In this document: positions 40,424 through 48,603 of the stretch, piece by piece
Numbering within the stretch: the stretch's first letter is position 1
How the letters are laid out: every line of letters starts with the position of its first letter
NCBI RefSeq assembly: GCF_001552595.1
Contig: NZ_BCRM01000007.1
Coordinates: forward strand, 1-64,000
From: Rhodococcus erythropolis NBRC 15567
GTDB taxonomy: Bacteria > Actinomycetota > Actinomycetes > Mycobacteriales > Mycobacteriaceae
Length of the DNA: 64,000 bases
Direction of reading: 5' to 3'
Notes under the pieces: model-generated
Told to the model about the DNA's origin: nothing
What the model saw: the letters and a program-made list of their open reading frames with translations, nothing else
Database searches by the model: none
Position numbers and translations under genes: made by a program

Positions 40424-42958
40424 TCACGCTCGATCGCAGATTCGGTCGATGATCGCCGCAGTCTTGCGGACGTACGGTTGACGGACGACGTCTTCGTGAC
40501 ACGCGTCGACGTCGTCGAAATCGAGGGAGCCTGTGGCGATGAGTGACCAGATCTCACGTCCACGGTTGTTGGTGGCTCCACGGATCACCGTGACAGGCGC
40601 GGCGCACGTTCGCATCCGATGCTTCCGGAGCGCCTGGCCGCCGATGTAGAGGAACACCGTCCACTGGGTGGCCGGTGGGTACTGCAGAATGCCGGCGAAG
40701 AGCGTGCGGATCCACATCGCCGCGACGGTGCGCCTGGTCGGCTTCCACCGGGTATTGGTGGATGGTTGTGGTGCGAGGTCGACGATCGACGGATCCAAAC
40801 TGATGCCCGCTCGACCGGCCAGTCGTGTGGCAGTCTCCGTGGAGATTCTGGTGTCGAGAACGGTGACGTGCTCGACAGTGTCACCGGACTCGGACAGCTG
40901 TGACGCCATCTCCAGCGCCACGTAGCCGCCGTACGAGTAACCGGCGAGGAGGTATGGCCCGGTGGGCTGAATCTTCTTGATTTCGAATATGAAACGGCGG
41001 GCGCTTGCTTTCACTGACCGGTCGGGTAGTCCGCGAGATTCGAAGCCATGTGGCTGAAGTGCGTAAACCGGCCGATCGGTGTGAAGCGCTTTCGACAAGG
41101 TGGACAGCGTCGTCGATGGGCACCCCGCTCCGTTCATGATGAACAGCGGTCGCCCGGACCCTTCGAGCTTCAGCGGAACCATCGTGTTGTGACAGACACG
41201 ATCATCGGGATCGATTCTGCACCGATCCACCAGCGCTGCAAGGTCTTTGACGGTGCTGGCGGCCGCGAACTCCGCCGCCGTGATCCGGATCCGGAACATG
41301 TCGTGAATCTTTGCCACCACTTCGGTTGAAGCAAGCGAATCGCCACCGAGTTCGAAGAAGTCGTCATCACGGTCGATGGAGTCGATACCGAGAATCGACT
41401 CCCAGATCGAGGACAACCACAATTCGGCGGGCCCGGCGAGAGTCGGTGGAGTGGACCGCACCTCGACGGAGGGCAGCGCTGTTCGATCGACCTTTCCTCT
41501 TTCGTTGCGCGGCAACGCTGGCATCAGAACAAAATGTCGGGGGAGCATCCAGGCCGGCAGATATGTCGCCAATTCGCGCCGCATCTCGGCGCCCGACCGT
41601 GCCATCACGGCTTTGGTCAGGACCACGTAGGCGACAATCTCCGGTCGATCGTTCTCGAGGACGACAGCCACGAAAACATCGGAGACGCCGGGAATTCGAC
41701 GAATATGCGCCTCGACTTCCATCGGCTCTACCAAATAGCCCCGAATCTTGACGGCGTCGTCGACGCGTCCCCGCAGTTGTAGTTCGCCGCGTTCGTCGAT
41801 ACGGCCCCGGTCACCGGTCCGGTAGATGCTCACTCCGTCGCCGAGGCGCGTGAATCGTGCCGCAGTGCGATCCGGGTCACCGTGGTATCCATCGGCAAGA
41901 TCGCTCGAGACAACCTGTATCTCGCCGATCTCTCCGTCGGGGAGAGGCACGCCGTTCACATCGACGATCTGTACATCCTTGCCGTCGCGAGCACGTCCGG
42001 CCGGAACCACTCCGACGGGTAGTTCGGAATGTGGTGGGAACGCGTTGTACGCGACGACACCGGTCTCGGTGGTGGCCAGCCAGTTGACGTACGTGACGCG
42101 AGCGAAGCCGTGACTGCGATGGCGCGCGTAGTCCTCGCCGTGCACTGCTTCCCCGTACGTCACGACGACCCGCAGCGATCCGAGCGAATTATCCGGTGCT
42201 TCATCGGATTCGAGGCTTGACCATGCCCGCAGGAATGACGGCGCGCAGTGCGCGGTCGTGATCGAATTCTCGATCAGCCAGTCGTCGATTCCCGAAACTC
42301 CGTCTACGCGTGGATCCCAGCAGAAGACCGTGACGCCGTTCATCAGTCCCATGATCAGGGCCGTGATTCCGGCTCCGAAACTGACGGGCAACAGGTTTCC
42401 GATGTGATCATCGGGGCGCAGGTCGATTGCTGCGGCAAGTTCGTCGGCTTTGTTCAGGCACATGGAGTGGCTCAACACGACTCCCTTGGGCGCTCCACTG
42501 GTCCCTGATGTGAACGCGATCATGGCAGGGTCGGAACTCGATGGTTCCAGCGCGTTGTCGAAACGGAAGCCGGTTGCGGCCGATTCGTCGAGGATCGACT
42601 GCAGCGCGACGGCGCCCGAGGCGCTCATGATGTGCGCTCGCCGGGCCTCGGGGAGTTGTGGGTCGATCATGACCAAGGGCCGACCGGAAATCAGAGTAGC
42701 GAGGATGGCGGGCACCGACTCGGCGGTTGGTTCGAGATCGACCGCAACCGGGCGAGCCCCGTGTGACCCACGCAGGCGAAGTTCGCGGACCAATGCATCG
42801 GTCCGGAGTTCGAGTTCGGCGAAAGTGATCCGGTCGCGTGGAGTCACGACGGCAACGCTGTCGTGCTGCATCGAGGTGACTCGGCGCCACCTCGACTCGA
42901 TCGTCTCGTCGATGACTGCATAGCGAGTGCGCTCGAGACCTAAGTCGACAACCTTCAT
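40424..42958 (-). CDS. Stand-alone A-PCP-TE enzyme (NRPS-like, single module)
   Basis: An 844-residue single-module synthetase with no condensation domain. Adenylation domain (about residues 20-495): FTSGTSGAPKGVV, WLATTETGVV, YRTGDRGRID, GRVDDAVKIRGYLVEP and the lysine in NERGKVDRTAL. Carrier domain: phosphopantetheine serine S542 in ELGGDSLAST. Type I thioesterase (about 600-845): S676 in GYSYGGY, D703 in VLDTRIS and H822 in DACHEDV. The A4 motif reads VSFGAGI, with Gly196 where amino-acid-activating domains have Asp, so the substrate is probably not an alpha-amino acid. Tridomain enzymes of this shape make atromentin- or furanone-type dimers from aryl-keto acids. ATG at 42958 (after GGAG) is preferred to the GTG at 42961. 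Product unknown. Confidence 0.88.
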   Translation of the reverse strand: MKVVDLGLERTRYAVIDETIESRWRRVTSMQHDSVAVVTPRDRITFAELELRTDALVRELRLRGSHGARPVAVDLEPTAESVPAILATLISGRPLVMIDPQLPEARRAHIMSASGAVALQSILDESAATGFRFDNALEPSSSDPAMIAFTSGTSGAPKGVVLSHSMCLNKADELAAAIDLRPDDHIGNLLPVSFGAGITALIMGLMNGVTVFCWDPRVDGVSGIDDWLIENSITTAHCAPSFLRAWSSLESDEAPDNSLGSLRVVVTYGEAVHGEDYARHRSHGFARVTYVNWLATTETGVVAYNAFPPHSELPVGVVPAGRARDGKDVQIVDVNGVPLPDGEIGEIQVVSSDLADGYHGDPDRTAARFTRLGDGVSIYRTGDRGRIDERGELQLRGRVDDAVKIRGYLVEPMEVEAHIRRIPGVSDVFVAVVLENDRPEIVAYVVLTKAVMARSGAEMRRELATYLPAWMLPRHFVLMPALPRNERGKVDRTALPSVEVRSTPPTLAGPAELWLSSIWESILGIDSIDRDDDFFELGGDSLASTEVVAKIHDMFRIRITAAEFAAASTVKDLAALVDRCRIDPDDRVCHNTMVPLKLEGSGRPLFIMNGAGCPSTTLSTLSKALHTDRPVYALQPHGFESRGLPDRSVKASARRFIFEIKKIQPTGPYLLAGYSYGGYVALEMASQLSESGDTVEHVTVLDTRISTETATRLAGRAGISLDPSIVDLAPQPSTNTRWKPTRRTVAAMWIRTLFAGILQYPPATQWTVFLYIGGQALRKHRMRTCAAPVTVIRGATNNRGREIWSLIATGSLDFDDVDACHEDVVRQPYVRKTAAIIDRICDRA

Positions 42959-42987
42959 CACAGTAGCTCCGTCCGACTTTCAGCTAT

Positions 42988-43036
42988 CTTTGAGCAAAGA
43001 CTACATAAGGTTTGTGAAGTAGGTCCATAACAAACC
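42988..43036. promoter_or_regulatory. Two inverted repeats in the promoter region between A-PCP-TE and lipocalin genes
   Basis: CTTTG-AG-CAAAG (42988-42999) and GGTTTG (43009-43014) with CAAACC (43031-43036) lie in the AT-rich 180-bp gap between the divergent genes. They are candidate operators. No dedicated regulator gene is adjacent. Confidence 0.4.
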
Positions 43037-43136
43037 GAAAGTAGTTTTACATACGTCCCCATCCTCCAGTCCGTCAGCTCCGAATACCTTGAGGAACCAA
43101 TGCCGATCGAGCGTTGTACAGACGAGGAGCAATGAC

Positions 43137-43739
43137 ATGAAGTGGTCGGGGCGAAGTGCGATTGCGATTGCGGGAGTGTGCGCCGCAGCGACGCTGTTTT
43201 CGGGAACCGCGCAGGCGAGCCCACTCTGGGAACCTCTGCAGCCGGTGGCGAACCTGGACGCCGCGCGCTACGTAGGGGAATGGAACCAGGTGGCGGCGAT
43301 TCCTCAGCCCTTCAACCTCGCGTGCGCGAAGGACACCCGGGCGAGTTACGGGATCGTCGATTCGTCGAACGTGAGCGTGAAGAACACGTGTACGACGTGG
43401 ACCGGCCAAGCCAACGAGATCGTCGGGAATGCCCGAGTTACCGATCCAGCAACGGGTGCCCAGTTGCATGTGAGCTTCCCCGGGGTGCCCTCGCAGGAGA
43501 GTTTGGACGGTCCGCCCAACTACATCGTCACGTATATCGCCGACGACTATTCGTGGGCACTGGTGGGCGATCCACTCAGGCTTTCCGGGTTCGTGCTCTC
43601 ACGGTCCCCGATTGTCGACGCGGCCGGCTGGAGTGAGATCCGTCGGGTCGCCGAATCCCGTGGATACAACGCGTGCACGATCTTGACGTCACCGACCACC
43701 GAGGGCACGTCGGACATCCGTCCGCTCTGCACGGTGTGA
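43137..43739 (+). CDS. Secreted lipocalin (Blc-like)
   Basis: Exported lipocalin of 200 residues. Signal peptide: KWSGRSAIAIAGVCAAATLF, cleaved near GTAQAS. The lipocalin hallmark is ARYVGEWNQVAAIPQPF (GxW). Strands continue with ASYGIVDSSNVSVKNTCTTW, NARVTDP, YIVTYIADDYSWALVGDP and the helix-preceding motif LSRSP. Cysteines near residues 62, 83 and the C-terminus (ACTILTS, PLCTV) could form disulfides. An upstream in-frame start at 43089 is rejected because AGGAG precedes the ATG at 43137 and only this start gives a clean signal. It is divergent from the A-PCP-TE gene. It may bind a lipid or the product of that enzyme, which is inference. Confidence 0.87.
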   Translation: MKWSGRSAIAIAGVCAAATLFSGTAQASPLWEPLQPVANLDAARYVGEWNQVAAIPQPFNLACAKDTRASYGIVDSSNVSVKNTCTTWTGQANEIVGNARVTDPATGAQLHVSFPGVPSQESLDGPPNYIVTYIADDYSWALVGDPLRLSGFVLSRSPIVDAAGWSEIRRVAESRGYNACTILTSPTTEGTSDIRPLCTV

Positions 43740-43820
43740 GTCTGCTGTCAGCGTGAACCTTCCGGAGCCACACTCCACTACGATCACTGATCGGTACGTG
43801 TGGTTTCGGAAGGTTGCGTG

Positions 43821-44873
43821 GTGGCGAAGAAGCAGATTCCCGTAATAGTCGTCGCAGGCTTTCTCGGTTCGGGCAAGACGACGCTGCTCAACCATCTTCT
43901 GCGCAACAACGACGGTGTACGCATCGGCGTGATCGTCAACGACTTCGGCTCCGTCAACATCGACTCGATGATGGTCGCCGGTCAGGTCGATTCGATGGTC
44001 TCTCTCAGCAACGGCTGTTTGTGCTGCGCTGTCGACGTCTCGGACATGGACGAGATGCTCAACAAGTTGGCGCACCGGCAATCCGGGATCGACGTCATCG
44101 TCATCGAGGCGAGCGGGCTTGCTGAGCCGCGGAACATGATTCGACTCGTCCTCGGAAGTGAGAACCCGTCTGTCGTCTACGGCGGCCTGGTGGTCCTGGT
44201 CGACGGAGCCAATTTCTCCACCGTTCGCCGCGAACATCCCGAGCTCGATCAACATGTCCGCCTGGCAGACCTGGTGGTAGTCAACAAGATCGACAGCGTT
44301 CCGGTCTCCGAGCGCGAGAGATTCACGGCCGGAATTCGCGAGTTGAATCCGCGAGCGCCGATAGTGGAGACGGCGCATTCACGGATAGACCCTGCTCTGC
44401 TGTTCGATTCCGGTGAGGTGACCCCTCCCGCTCCGGGCGATCAACTGAGCCTCGACGAGCTCCTGCGCGAGGGGCACGACGACGATCACGAGGACGGCTC
44501 GTGTCACCACGATCACCTGCACCACCGCTACGAATCGGTTGATTTCACGTCGGAGATGCCACTCGATGCCAGGGCTCTGACGCATTTCCTCGAGAATCAA
44601 CCGCCTGGGGTGTACCGCATCAAAGGATTCGTGAACTTCGAGATTCCGGGTTACACAGGAAAATTCGAGATCCAATCGGTGGGTGATCATGTTCGGATCA
44701 CGCCGCTGCGGTGGAAGTCGGGCGAACCTCGAACCACGCAACTGGTTGTGATCGGTACCGGGATGGATTCGGGAGTGGTCGGCAGCGCACTCCGCGCCTG
44801 CGTGCGCGAGGAAACGGTCGAACCGCACCCCGACGCCATGCTGGGATTGCACCGCTATACCGTCGGGGCGTGA
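43821..44873 (+). CDS. CobW/G3E-family GTPase metallochaperone
   Basis: GTP-driven metal chaperone of 350 residues. P-loop GFLGSGKTTLLNHLL near the N-terminus, metal-binding CLCC (NGCLCCAV, about residue 70), Walker B IEASGLAEP, NKID specificity motif, and a His/Asp-rich stretch (HDDDHEDGSCHHDHLHHRY, about residue 223) that would buffer metal. The C-terminal CobW_C domain begins MPLDARALTHFLENQPPG. The start is GTG at 43821 (AKKQIPV), seven bases after GGAAGG; the GTG at 43818 is an alternative. The stop overlaps the bluB start (GTGA). The pairing with bluB suggests delivery of cobalt for cobalamin rather than zinc. Confidence 0.88.
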   Translation: MAKKQIPVIVVAGFLGSGKTTLLNHLLRNNDGVRIGVIVNDFGSVNIDSMMVAGQVDSMVSLSNGCLCCAVDVSDMDEMLNKLAHRQSGIDVIVIEASGLAEPRNMIRLVLGSENPSVVYGGLVVLVDGANFSTVRREHPELDQHVRLADLVVVNKIDSVPVSERERFTAGIRELNPRAPIVETAHSRIDPALLFDSGEVTPPAPGDQLSLDELLREGHDDDHEDGSCHHDHLHHRYESVDFTSEMPLDARALTHFLENQPPGVYRIKGFVNFEIPGYTGKFEIQSVGDHVRITPLRWKSGEPRTTQLVVIGTGMDSGVVGSALRACVREETVEPHPDAMLGLHRYTVGA

Positions 44874-45499
44874 GTGAATCAGATGTATCCGTGTACGAAG
44901 CGATTCGGCGACGGCGAGACGTTCGCGCCGAGTTCTCGGGAGAGGTCATCCCCGACGAAACTCTGATGCGCATTCTCGACGCCGCCCATCGCGCGCCGAG
45001 CGTGGGAAACACGCAACCGTGGGATTTTGTCGTCGTTCGTAATCCGGAGACGCTCAATACCTTCGCGGCACATGTCGCCGATGCCCGGCTGAAGTTCGCG
45101 CAGTCTTTGCCCGAGGATCGCCGATCGACGTTCGACCCCATCAAAATCGAGGGAATCGCCGAGAGCGGTACCGGCATCGTCGTCACTTACGACCCGTCAC
45201 GCGGTGGCCCGAACATCCTCGGCCGTCATACCGTCGACGACACCGGACTGTTCTCGGCGGTACTCGCAATTCAGAATTTGTGGCTCGCCGCAGTGGCCGA
45301 GGAGATCGGCATCGGCTGGGTTTCGTTCTACGACGAGAAGTACCTCACCGAACTCATGGGCATTCCGTCGCCCGTACGCCCCATTGCGTGGCTGTGCGTC
45401 GGGAAGGTGACTGAGTTTCAACAGGTTCCGGATCTCGAGCGCTTCGGATGGCGACAGCGCCGGCCATTGGCCGACGCTGTCCACTACGAAACCTATTGA
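44870..45499 (+). CDS. bluB: 5,6-dimethylbenzimidazole synthase (nitroreductase family)
   Basis: FMN-destroying enzyme of 209 residues that makes dimethylbenzimidazole, the lower ligand of vitamin B12. BluB-type signatures are RRRDVRAEFSGE near the N-terminus, AAHRAPSVGNTQPWDFVVV, NLWLAAVAEEIGIGWVSFYD and PIAWLCVGKV. These distinguish it from general nitroreductases. The start is the GTG that overlaps the stop of the CobW-type gene, so the two are co-translated. No cobalamin riboswitch is apparent in the 81 bp before the pair. Converges on the DEAD-box helicase gene. Confidence 0.87.
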   Translation: MSESDVSVYEAIRRRRDVRAEFSGEVIPDETLMRILDAAHRAPSVGNTQPWDFVVVRNPETLNTFAAHVADARLKFAQSLPEDRRSTFDPIKIEGIAESGTGIVVTYDPSRGGPNILGRHTVDDTGLFSAVLAIQNLWLAAVAEEIGIGWVSFYDEKYLTELMGIPSPVRPIAWLCVGKVTEFQQVPDLERFGWRQRRPLADAVHYETY

Positions 45500-45514
45500 G
45501 TTGTACCGGGTGGC

Positions 45515-46954
45515 CTAGCGCGCGGGACGGCCCCCGGTGGAGCCTGCGGTGCGAGCGCCGCCGCCGGTGCGGGGACGGCGAGCGCCGCCGCCTGCATGTT
45601 CCTGACGAGCAACTCCGCCGGTGCGAGCACCGCGTGACTGACCGCCTTGTCCGGAGCGCGCCTGACCCGAACGTGCTGCGCCGCCGCGTCCACCCTGGCC
45701 GGCGGGACGCTGTCCGCGTCCACCGTTCGGCTGGGCCGGAGCCTTCGGAGCCGGCGTGACGTGCGGTGCGATGTCGCCGACCAACTTGACGACGTGCTCG
45801 GAGTTGGCAGTCGAACGAACCGGGGTCACCTTGATGGCTGCCTTACGCATGAGGATCGCGAGATCCTTACGCTGCTCGGGCAGAACCACGGTGACCACGT
45901 CGCCGGCGCTGCCTGCTCGAGCGGTGCGACCACTGCGGTGCAGGTACGCCTTGTGCTCGGCCGGCGGATCGACGTGGACGACCAACTCGACGTCGTCGAC
46001 GTGGACGCCGCGCGCTGCGACGTCGGTGGCGACGAGGACGCGCGCTTCACCGGCGGAGAATGCCGCCAGGTTACGGTCGCGAGCAGCCTGAGAGAGGTTG
46101 CCGTGCAGGTCCACTGACGGGATGCCCGACTCGGTGAGCTGGCGAGCCAACTTGCGTGCCTGGTGCTTGGTGCGCATGAACAGGATGCGACGACCGGTAC
46201 CGGAAGCGAGCTTCTCGACCAGAGCCTTCTTGGCTTCGACGCCGTCGACGTCGAACACGTGGTGCGTCATCGCGGCGACGGGGGAGTTGGCCTCGTCGAC
46301 CGAATGCATGACCTCGTTCTTGAGGAAACGCTTGACGAGCTTGTCGACGCCGTTGTCCAGCGTTGCCGAGAACAGAAGGCGCTGCCCGTCCTGCGGGGTG
46401 GACGAGAGGATGCGGGTGACGACGGGCAGGAAGCCGAGGTCGGCCATGTGGTCGGCCTCGTCGAGCACGGTGATCTCGACGGCGTCGAGGCTGACGAATT
46501 TCTGCTTCATGAGGTCTTCGAGGCGACCGGGGCAGGCGACGACGATGTCGACTCCGGCCTTGAGGGCCTGAACCTGGCGGTGCTGCGAGACGCCACCAAA
46601 GATGGTGGTCACGCGCAAGTCGTATGCGGCGGCCAACGGTTCGAGGGTTGCGGTGATCTGGGTGGCGAGCTCACGCGTCGGTGCGAGCACCAGGCCGAGC
46701 GGTCGACCCGGACGACGCTTGCCTCCGGACAGTTCGCCGGCGAGGCGGGAGACCATGGGGATGGAGAACGCGAGGGTCTTGCCGCTTCCGGTCTTTCCGC
46801 GGCCCAGTACGTCGCGCCCCGAAAGAGTGTCGGGGAGGGTGTCGATCTGGATCGGGAACGGAGAAGTGATTCCGCCGTCTTCGAGAGCTTTCACCAGCGG
46901 TGCGCGCACACCGAGGGCTGCGAAGGTGGTAGCGGGCGTAGAGATGTCAGACAA
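45515..46954 (-). CDS. DEAD/DEAH-box ATP-dependent RNA helicase
   Basis: RNA helicase of 479 residues, RhlE/CsdA-like. Motifs in order: Q-motif ITSPFPIQIDTLPDTLSG, GRGKTGSGKT (Walker A), PTREL, DEAD in VLDEADHMADLG, SAT, then RecA2 motifs ARVLVATDVAARG and HRSGRTARAG. The last 80-100 residues are a low-complexity Gly/Arg/Ala/Gln-rich tail that binds RNA non-specifically. The reading frame begins with a TTG codon (46954). Upstream is a 228-bp leader containing a hairpin at 46972-46991 near the ribosome site. Probable role: ribosome assembly and RNA unwinding, especially in the cold. Confidence 0.92.
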   Translation of the reverse strand: MSDISTPATTFAALGVRAPLVKALEDGGITSPFPIQIDTLPDTLSGRDVLGRGKTGSGKTLAFSIPMVSRLAGELSGGKRRPGRPLGLVLAPTRELATQITATLEPLAAAYDLRVTTIFGGVSQHRQVQALKAGVDIVVACPGRLEDLMKQKFVSLDAVEITVLDEADHMADLGFLPVVTRILSSTPQDGQRLLFSATLDNGVDKLVKRFLKNEVMHSVDEANSPVAAMTHHVFDVDGVEAKKALVEKLASGTGRRILFMRTKHQARKLARQLTESGIPSVDLHGNLSQAARDRNLAAFSAGEARVLVATDVAARGVHVDDVELVVHVDPPAEHKAYLHRSGRTARAGSAGDVVTVVLPEQRKDLAILMRKAAIKVTPVRSTANSEHVVKLVGDIAPHVTPAPKAPAQPNGGRGQRPAGQGGRGGAARSGQARSGQGGQSRGARTGGVARQEHAGGGARRPRTGGGARTAGSTGGRPAR

Positions 46955-46971
46955 GTGTGTTCAGAGCCTTT

Positions 46972-46991
46972 CGGGCACGTGTTCGTGCCCG
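46972..46991 (-). promoter_or_regulatory. Hairpin in the leader of the DEAD-box helicase gene
   Basis: CGGGCACG (46972-46979) pairs with CGTGCCCG (46984-46991) across a four-base loop. It sits on the reverse strand just upstream of the purine-rich GAAAGG that precedes the TTG start. Such a hairpin could delay or regulate translation. Otherwise no gene is seen in 46955-47182. Confidence 0.4.
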
Positions 46992-47182
46992 GATGCCGAC
47001 ACGGGAATTAACCGGTCGAACAATCAAGCACAGTGGTGGCGGCGCTGCCGGTCGGCAGGCTTCTTCGCCGTAAGAAGAGCGGGTGCATTGAGCACTCAGC
47101 AAGAAAATTTGCGTTCTACGACGCTGGATGCCCGATTTCAGGCACCTAGTGATCGCAACTCTACCTTCTCGGAGCGTTCGAC

Positions 47183-47596
47183 CTACAACCCGACCCATTC
47201 GGAGACGCCGTTCGCGAAGTGTTGCCGCTTCCAGATCGGTACCTCGTGCTTGATGCGCTCCACCAGTTCGGCGCACGCGGCGAACGCCTCCGCTCGATGC
47301 GGGGCGGCGACGGCGGCGACCAGTGCGAGGTCACCGATCTCGAGGTGACCGACGCGATGGATCGCGGCAACCGGCAGGCCGGTCGAGGCTGCAACCTCTT
47401 GGCAGCACGTCTGGAGGAAGCGCTCGGCATCCGGATGCGCTTGGTACTCCAACGCTGAAACTGCTTGACCTCCATCGTGATTGCGCACCGTTCCCGTGAA
47501 CACCACAACAGCGCCGTTCTTCGGACCGGCTACGGCGGCGTCGACGGTGTCTGCGTGAATCGGTTGCTCGGAGATCCGAGCCAGTAGCTCACTCAT
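47183..47596 (-). CDS. moaE: Molybdopterin synthase catalytic subunit MoaE
   Basis: Large subunit of molybdopterin synthase, 137 residues. It transfers sulfur from MoaD to cyclic pyranopterin phosphate. Conserved: [49 protein letters not shown] (read in two parts) and the C-terminal lysine motif VPIWKRQHF. It overlaps the 3' end of the upstream moaC-mog fusion by eight bases, so the two are translationally coupled. MoaD is encoded separately at 50969-51226. Confidence 0.95.
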   Translation of the reverse strand: MSELLARISEQPIHADTVDAAVAGPKNGAVVVFTGTVRNHDGGQAVSALEYQAHPDAERFLQTCCQEVAASTGLPVAAIHRVGHLEIGDLALVAAVAAPHRAEAFAACAELVERIKHEVPIWKRQHFANGVSEWVGL

Positions 47597-48575
47597 CGTG
47601 TGCTCCTCCGCCTGCGACCTGCGCGAGCAGGTGATCGATGATGGGTTCGAGGACGGCGAGACCGTCCTTCACTCCACCGGGAGAACCCGGAAGATTGACG
47701 ATGACCGTCGTACCTGTGAGACCTGCCACACCGCGGCTCAGTGACGCGTGCGGGGTCTTCTCGAGGCCCTTGGTTCGGATCGCTTCTGCGACCCCGGGCA
47801 ACTCACGGGTCAAGACTGCCCGGGTAGCTTCCGGGGTTGCATCCGTGGGGGAGGCACCGGTGCCGCCGGTGCTGATGACAAGCGACGGGGAGCCCTCCTT
47901 GGCGTCAGCGATGCCCGCCGCGATGTCTGCGTCGGCGTACACAAGCGGTCCACGCACCTCGAAGTCCCGCTCGCGTAGCCAGGCTGCGATCGTCGGTCCG
48001 GTGGTGTCGGGTCTGGTTCCGTTGGCACCGCCGGTGGAAGCGACGAGGACGGTTGCGGACCGTGGCGAGGTGAAGGCGTGCGCTGGAGATGTCTGTGCGC
48101 TCTGAGTGTCGCGGGTCCAATGTCCGTGTTTACCACCGTCTTTGGTGAGCAGGCGAACACCGTTCATGGTGGCTCCGGGATCGACGGCTTTGACCATGTC
48201 GTGCAAGGTCAGGCCAGCCACCGCGACGGCGGTGAGTGCTTCCATCTCGACGCCGGTCTGTCCGCGAGTCTTTGCCGTCGCTTCGACGGTGATCGAGGTT
48301 TCGGTGAACCCGAAGTTCACCTTGACCGACGAAAGCGCGAGCTGATGACACAACGGGATCAGCTCGGACGTCTTTTTTGCACCGGCGATTCCGGCAATGC
48401 GCGCGGTGGTGAGGACATCGGCCTTGGGCATGCCGTCGGCGCGGACGAGGCGAACTACCTCGGCGGTCGTGACGAGTTCACCGGCAGCGACGGCGATGCG
48501 CGTCGTCTCTGCCTTGGCGCTGACGTCGACCATGCGCGCTCGGCCTTCGCTGTCGACGTGTGTCAATTCGGTCAT
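47589..48575 (-). CDS. moaC: Fused MoaC - MogA/MoaB molybdenum cofactor protein
   Basis: A bifunctional protein of 328 residues. Residues 1 to about 155 are MoaC, cyclic pyranopterin monophosphate synthase, with KADVLTTARIAGIAGAKKT, LIPLCHQLAL, GVEMEALTAVAVA and the C-terminal KAVDPG segment. Residues about 170-328 are the MogA/MoaB adenylyltransferase fold with VISTGGTGASPTD and NLPGSPGGVKDGL. Fusing an early step (MoaC) and a late step (MPT adenylylation) is known as MoaCB in some actinobacteria. It lies 28 bp after moeA in the same direction. Confidence 0.93.
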   Translation of the reverse strand: MTELTHVDSEGRARMVDVSAKAETTRIAVAAGELVTTAEVVRLVRADGMPKADVLTTARIAGIAGAKKTSELIPLCHQLALSSVKVNFGFTETSITVEATAKTRGQTGVEMEALTAVAVAGLTLHDMVKAVDPGATMNGVRLLTKDGGKHGHWTRDTQSAQTSPAHAFTSPRSATVLVASTGGANGTRPDTTGPTIAAWLRERDFEVRGPLVYADADIAAGIADAKEGSPSLVISTGGTGASPTDATPEATRAVLTRELPGVAEAIRTKGLEKTPHASLSRGVAGLTGTTVIVNLPGSPGGVKDGLAVLEPIIDHLLAQVAGGGAHDE

Positions 48576-48603
48576 GAGTGTCCTTTGAATCAGATCGAGT
48601 GAA

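Noticed and set aside
43740..43820. Possible cobalamin riboswitch before cobW-bluB
   Set aside because: The gap is only about 80 bp and the B12-box sequence is not present.
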